From JANQOZ01 sp045106555 (lineage in GTDB: Bacteria > Pseudomonadota > Gammaproteobacteria > Xanthomonadales > SZUA-38): 64,000 bases of DNA. The notes beneath the pieces are model-generated. The model ran no database searches. It had not been told where the DNA came from and worked only from the letters and a program-made list of their open reading frames with translations. Shown one piece after another: positions 61,491-64,000 of this stretch (positions are counted from its first letter, which is position 1; every line of letters starts with the position of its first letter). Made by a program: the position numbers and the translations under genes. The stretch is from assembly GCA_045106555.1 (NCBI GenBank), contig JBGCET010000017.1:1-64000 (forward strand). Reading direction: 5' to 3'.

Positions 61491-61931
61491 ATGAAAACGA
61501 TGAACACCTCACTGACCCAATCTATCCAAAAGGCTAACACCGCAGCTCGCGAACTGCGTTTGGCCGGCCTCGGCATCATTTCCCGAGTGCGCAGCAATGC
61601 CAGCTCGCTGTTCGCCGAACTGGTGGATGAAGGTCAAGACGTGCAGGACAAGGCGACGCAGGCATTGTCTGGCTCGGTGCAGAAGCTACGCCAGGAAATT
61701 GACGGTCGAGTGCAAATTCGTTCCACCGTTCAGCAGGCTCGAGAGCAAGCCGCAGCGGCGGTCAGCAAGAACTCCGAACGACTGGAGTCGATGGTGCAAA
61801 ACCAACTGACCAAGGTGCTGGGACTGGTAGGCGTTCCAAGCAAGTCAGACATCAAGAAGCTTGACTCTCGGGTGGCCACGCTGCGTCGTGAAATTCGCAG
61901 CATCAAGCCCAAGCAAGCCAAAGCCGCCTGA
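61491..61931 (+). CDS. Phasin-like PHA granule-associated protein
   Basis: 146 residues. Alanine/glutamine/serine-rich helical protein with the core ASSLFAELVDEGQDVQDKAT and the tail VPSKSDIKKLDSRVATLRRE, matching the leucine-zipper-like tail of PhaI/PhaF-type phasins. Positive end KPKQAKAA. It coats polyhydroxyalkanoate granules. ggag precedes the ATG. phaC/phaB genes are not in the window. A hairpin terminator follows at 61966-61997. Confidence 0.82.
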   Translation: MKTMNTSLTQSIQKANTAARELRLAGLGIISRVRSNASSLFAELVDEGQDVQDKATQALSGSVQKLRQEIDGRVQIRSTVQQAREQAAAAVSKNSERLESMVQNQLTKVLGLVGVPSKSDIKKLDSRVATLRREIRSIKPKQAKAA

Positions 61932-61965
61932 ACCTTTGCCCAATGAGGCAAGCCCGTTAGACGCC

Positions 61966-61997
61966 AACGGCCGCAGCGAAAGTTGCGGCCGTTTTTT
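61966..61997 (+). terminator. Intrinsic terminator after the phasin gene
   Basis: aacggccgca/tgcggccgtt, 8-nt loop, followed by six T. It abuts the convergent MBL gene's stop (61996). Confidence 0.85.
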
Positions 61998-62883
61998 ACA
62001 AAGAGTTGTAGATAAAGGTCACGATTTGCGCTGGCTTGATAAAGGTGGTGCCCCAGGTTGCATCCCATTGCGCGCCAGGTTTTACGTCGATGACTTCCTG
62101 CAACGTTTTCCCGCTGCTTTTCAATTCAGCGACTCGATCCCGTAACGCCACCAGCATGTCCCGATAGGCCTGCATGTCCTGCCGAGTGGAGAGGGCGCCA
62201 TGGCCTGGGATAATGTGGGTGTCCGCATTAGCTAACATCAGACCTTTGTTGACCGCATCAATAAGCCCGCCAATACTGCCGCCGGAATCCAGATCAATAA
62301 ACGGGTACATCCCGTTAAAAAACGTGTCACCCATGTGCAGCACGTTGGCCTTGGCGAAATAAATTAACGCATCACCATCGGTATGGGCATTGGGTGCGTG
62401 GATTGCATGCACGCCGCCGTTCATCTGCAGCGTAACCCGTTCGGTAAAAGTAATTCGCGGCAGCGCAGCAGGTGGCGAAGCCGGGATGGTGCGGTTGAAC
62501 ATGGTGGAGACGTGTTCTGCAGACATGCGCTTGTGCACATTGTCGTGAGCAACAATCACGCTGCCGGATGAACCAAATGCTTCGTTACCGCCAGCATGGT
62601 CTCCGTGCCAGTGGGTATTAACCACAAAACTCACCGGCTGCAGCGTAATCTGGGCAATGGCGGCGCGAATCTTCTCGGCCAGCGGCGCATACTGATCGTC
62701 AACAATAAAGGCGCCATCGTCCCCTACCGAGAGACCAATGTTACCTCCGGCTCCCTGCAGCATGAATACGCCGTCAGTCACCTTGATGGTTGAAATTTCC
62801 ACTTTGGAAAAATCCTGGGCACCTGCAGAGAGAACAAAAAGTGCAGTGAAAACCACTGCGGCTGACTTTAGCGGACGGTTCAT
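61996..62883 (-). CDS. Exported MBL-fold metallo-hydrolase
   Basis: 295 residues from the ATG at 62883 (signal MNRPLKSAAVVFTALFVLSA, cut after AGA). The frame is open 20 codons further upstream without signal character. The zinc motif is VVNTHWHGDHAGGNEAFGSS. Further ligands lie in HAPNAHTDGDALIYF, LHMGDTFFNGMYPFID and IIPGHGALS. Quinoprotein-relay/MBL-type. The substrate is unknown. Convergent with the phasin gene. Confidence 0.88.
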   Translation of the reverse strand: MNRPLKSAAVVFTALFVLSAGAQDFSKVEISTIKVTDGVFMLQGAGGNIGLSVGDDGAFIVDDQYAPLAEKIRAAIAQITLQPVSFVVNTHWHGDHAGGNEAFGSSGSVIVAHDNVHKRMSAEHVSTMFNRTIPASPPAALPRITFTERVTLQMNGGVHAIHAPNAHTDGDALIYFAKANVLHMGDTFFNGMYPFIDLDSGGSIGGLIDAVNKGLMLANADTHIIPGHGALSTRQDMQAYRDMLVALRDRVAELKSSGKTLQEVIDVKPGAQWDATWGTTFIKPAQIVTFIYNSL

Positions 62884-62947
62884 GGCGTTTTCCAGTTGGC
62901 GATCCAGCGTTAGATTATGACAATCCGCCGGTCGGCGCGCCATGGCT

Positions 62948-62953
62948 TATAAT
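62948..62953 (+). promoter_or_regulatory. Exact TATAAT box upstream of the symporter
   Basis: TATAAT 27 bp before the ATG at 62981. No good -35 at standard spacing, so support is weak. Confidence 0.35.
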
Positions 62954-62980
62954 GCGCCCTGAATTTCATCGAGCAGCACT

Positions 62981-64000
62981 ATGACAGACTCCAGCCCCCT
63001 GGGTGGCGCCCTCACCCGCCGTATTTTGATCGGCATGGCCATTGGCGTGGTGATTGGAACTGCAATCAACGTCAGCGGTTGGCAGTGGGGCCAAGAAACC
63101 CTCGCGCTGGGATTTTTTGACCTGCTGGGCCAGTTGTTTCTCAAACTTCTGAGAATGTTGATGGTACCGGTGGTGCTGGTTTCGCTGATCTGTGGCGTAA
63201 GCTCACTGGCAGATCCGAAGGAACTGGGCCGCCTGGGTGGAAAAGCGGTTGGCCTGTACATGCTCACAACGGGCCTGGCCATTGCGCTGGCAATCAGCGT
63301 CGCCAGCATTGTCGGACCCGGAGAGGGCTTTTCACCTCCAGAAGTTGCCTATACGCCGCCACCTAGCCAGACACTGAGCCAAGTGATTTTGGGGATGGTG
63401 CCGCAAAATCCGATCAACGCGATGGCCGAAGCCAAAATGCTTCAACTGATCGTTTTTGCCGTGCTGTTTGGCTTGGCCATCTCAGTGGCCGGTGAATCCG
63501 GGAAACGCGTTCGCAACATTTTTGCCGACCTCAACGAGGTGGTCATGATGCTGGTGACGATGGTGATGCAGGTAGCACCCATTGGCGTGTTGGCGCTGAT
63601 GGCCAAACTCTGCGCCACGTTAAACCTGCAGGAGTTCGCTGAGGTGTTGACCTACTTCCTGACGGTTGTTTTTGTTCTGGCGGCCCACGGACTGGTGACC
63701 TATCCCCTGCTGCTAAAACTGGCGACCGGGCTCAATCCATTAACGTTCTTGAGCAAAATGCGTACAGTCATGGCGTTTGCCTTCAGCACCTCTTCCAGCA
63801 ACGCGACATTGCCGGTCACCCTGCGCACCACCGAGGAACGTCTTGGCGTCAATAACTCGGTTGCGTCATTTACCGTGCCCCTGGGAGCGACGATCAACAT
63901 GGATGGCACCGCCATCATGCAGGGCTGCGCCACCATTTTTATCGCTAACGCCTACGGTATTGATCTGACCGTCGTGCAACTGATGACGGTGGTGTTAATG
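62981..64000 (+). CDS. Dicarboxylate/amino acid:cation symporter, 5' part (3' end outside window)
   Basis: 340 codons are open to the last base, so the gene is cut by the window edge. DAACS family (GltP/GltT/DctA type). N-terminal TM segments (RILIGMAIGVVIGTAINVSG, then LLGQLFLKLLRMLMVPVVLV). The hairpin HP1 motif is STSSSNATLPVTLR, and the NMDGT motif lies in INMDGTAIMQGCATIF. These two motifs form the substrate and sodium sites. It imports glutamate, aspartate or C4-dicarboxylates. The start MTDSSPLGGALTRRILIGM is well placed after a TATAAT. Confidence 0.9.
   Translation, partial: MTDSSPLGGALTRRILIGMAIGVVIGTAINVSGWQWGQETLALGFFDLLGQLFLKLLRMLMVPVVLVSLICGVSSLADPKELGRLGGKAVGLYMLTTGLAIALAISVASIVGPGEGFSPPEVAYTPPPSQTLSQVILGMVPQNPINAMAEAKMLQLIVFAVLFGLAISVAGESGKRVRNIFADLNEVVMMLVTMVMQVAPIGVLALMAKLCATLNLQEFAEVLTYFLTVVFVLAAHGLVTYPLLLKLATGLNPLTFLSKMRTVMAFAFSTSSSNATLPVTLRTTEERLGVNNSVASFTVPLGATINMDGTAIMQGCATIFIANAYGIDLTVVQLMTVVLM

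Overview
This 64 kb window is chromosomal DNA from a gammaproteobacterium of moderately high G+C. The strongest evidence is the unbroken minus-strand run yebC, ruvC-ruvA-ruvB-ybgC, tolQRAB-pal-cpoB, queE-queC (3.55-13.36 kb), which has the gene order I know from Pseudomonas and relatives. An Entner-Doudoroff block, an ilvY/ilvC divergon, a phasin and a long-form PEP carboxylase fit the same group. A marine or environmental heterotroph is plausible; I cannot name the genus. I see no rRNA, tRNA, prophage, transposase or CRISPR array.

Layout. 0-3.3 kb: the 3' part of a cadherin/Ig-like repeat surface protein, an HDOD protein and a small DUF6489-type protein. 3.37-3.46 kb: a large hairpin. 3.5-13.4 kb: the conserved Que/Tol-Pal/Ruv/YebC run. 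13.5-15.5 kb: a 2-oxoglutarate/Fe(II) oxygenase and a PLP dehydratase, convergent. 15.7-23.1 kb: a cell-surface-signalling cassette (TonB-like protein, ECF sigma factor, FecR-type anti-sigma factor, TonB-dependent receptor with a signalling domain) flanked by two paralogous exported proteins of unknown function and closed by an intrinsic terminator. 23.16-25.6 kb: a small membrane protein, an Lgt-like membrane enzyme and a radical SAM enzyme resembling the tetraether synthase (Tes/MJ0619) family. 25.62-25.71 kb: a second large hairpin with nearly the same loop as the first. 25.8-31.1 kb: an orphan TonB-like protein, ppc and a GMC oxidoreductase. 31.3-35.4 kb: kynurenine pathway genes (kynA, kmo, kynU, haaO). 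35.6-38.7 kb: panB, an amidohydrolase-like lipoprotein and a DHFR-fold protein. 38.7-39.15 kb: a repeat-containing gap. 39.15-41.5 kb: a winged-helix/TPR regulator. 41.5-48.6 kb: edd, pgl, zwf, glk, ilvY and divergent ilvC. 48.7-53.9 kb: a small protein, a three-gene operon (CBU_0592-type membrane protein, TAXI-type binding protein, TlpA-like lipoprotein) and a large alpha/beta hydrolase. 54.1-57.4 kb: a GspG-like pseudopilin and a HAMP-GGDEF-EAL protein. 57.3-64 kb: an M48 peptidase with LemA, a serine beta-lactamase-like protein, a phasin, an MBL-fold protein and the start of a dicarboxylate/cation symporter cut by the window end.

How the genes work together. The conserved run serves the envelope (Tol-Pal), recombination (RuvABC) and queuosine synthesis. 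The 15.7-23.1 kb cassette looks like a FecA-FecR-FecI relay whose likely output includes the flanking exported proteins. The three genes at 23.2-25.6 kb look like an independent lipid- or lipoprotein-related unit. The kyn genes convert tryptophan to the quinolinate precursor. The glk-zwf-pgl-edd genes take glucose to KDPG, but the aldolase gene (eda) is not in the window.

Most unusual: (1) the Lgt-like/Tes-like pair; (2) the signalling cassette with paired paralogous exported proteins; (3) two hairpins at convergent gene ends with unrelated 33-34 bp stems but a nearly constant 23-nt loop.
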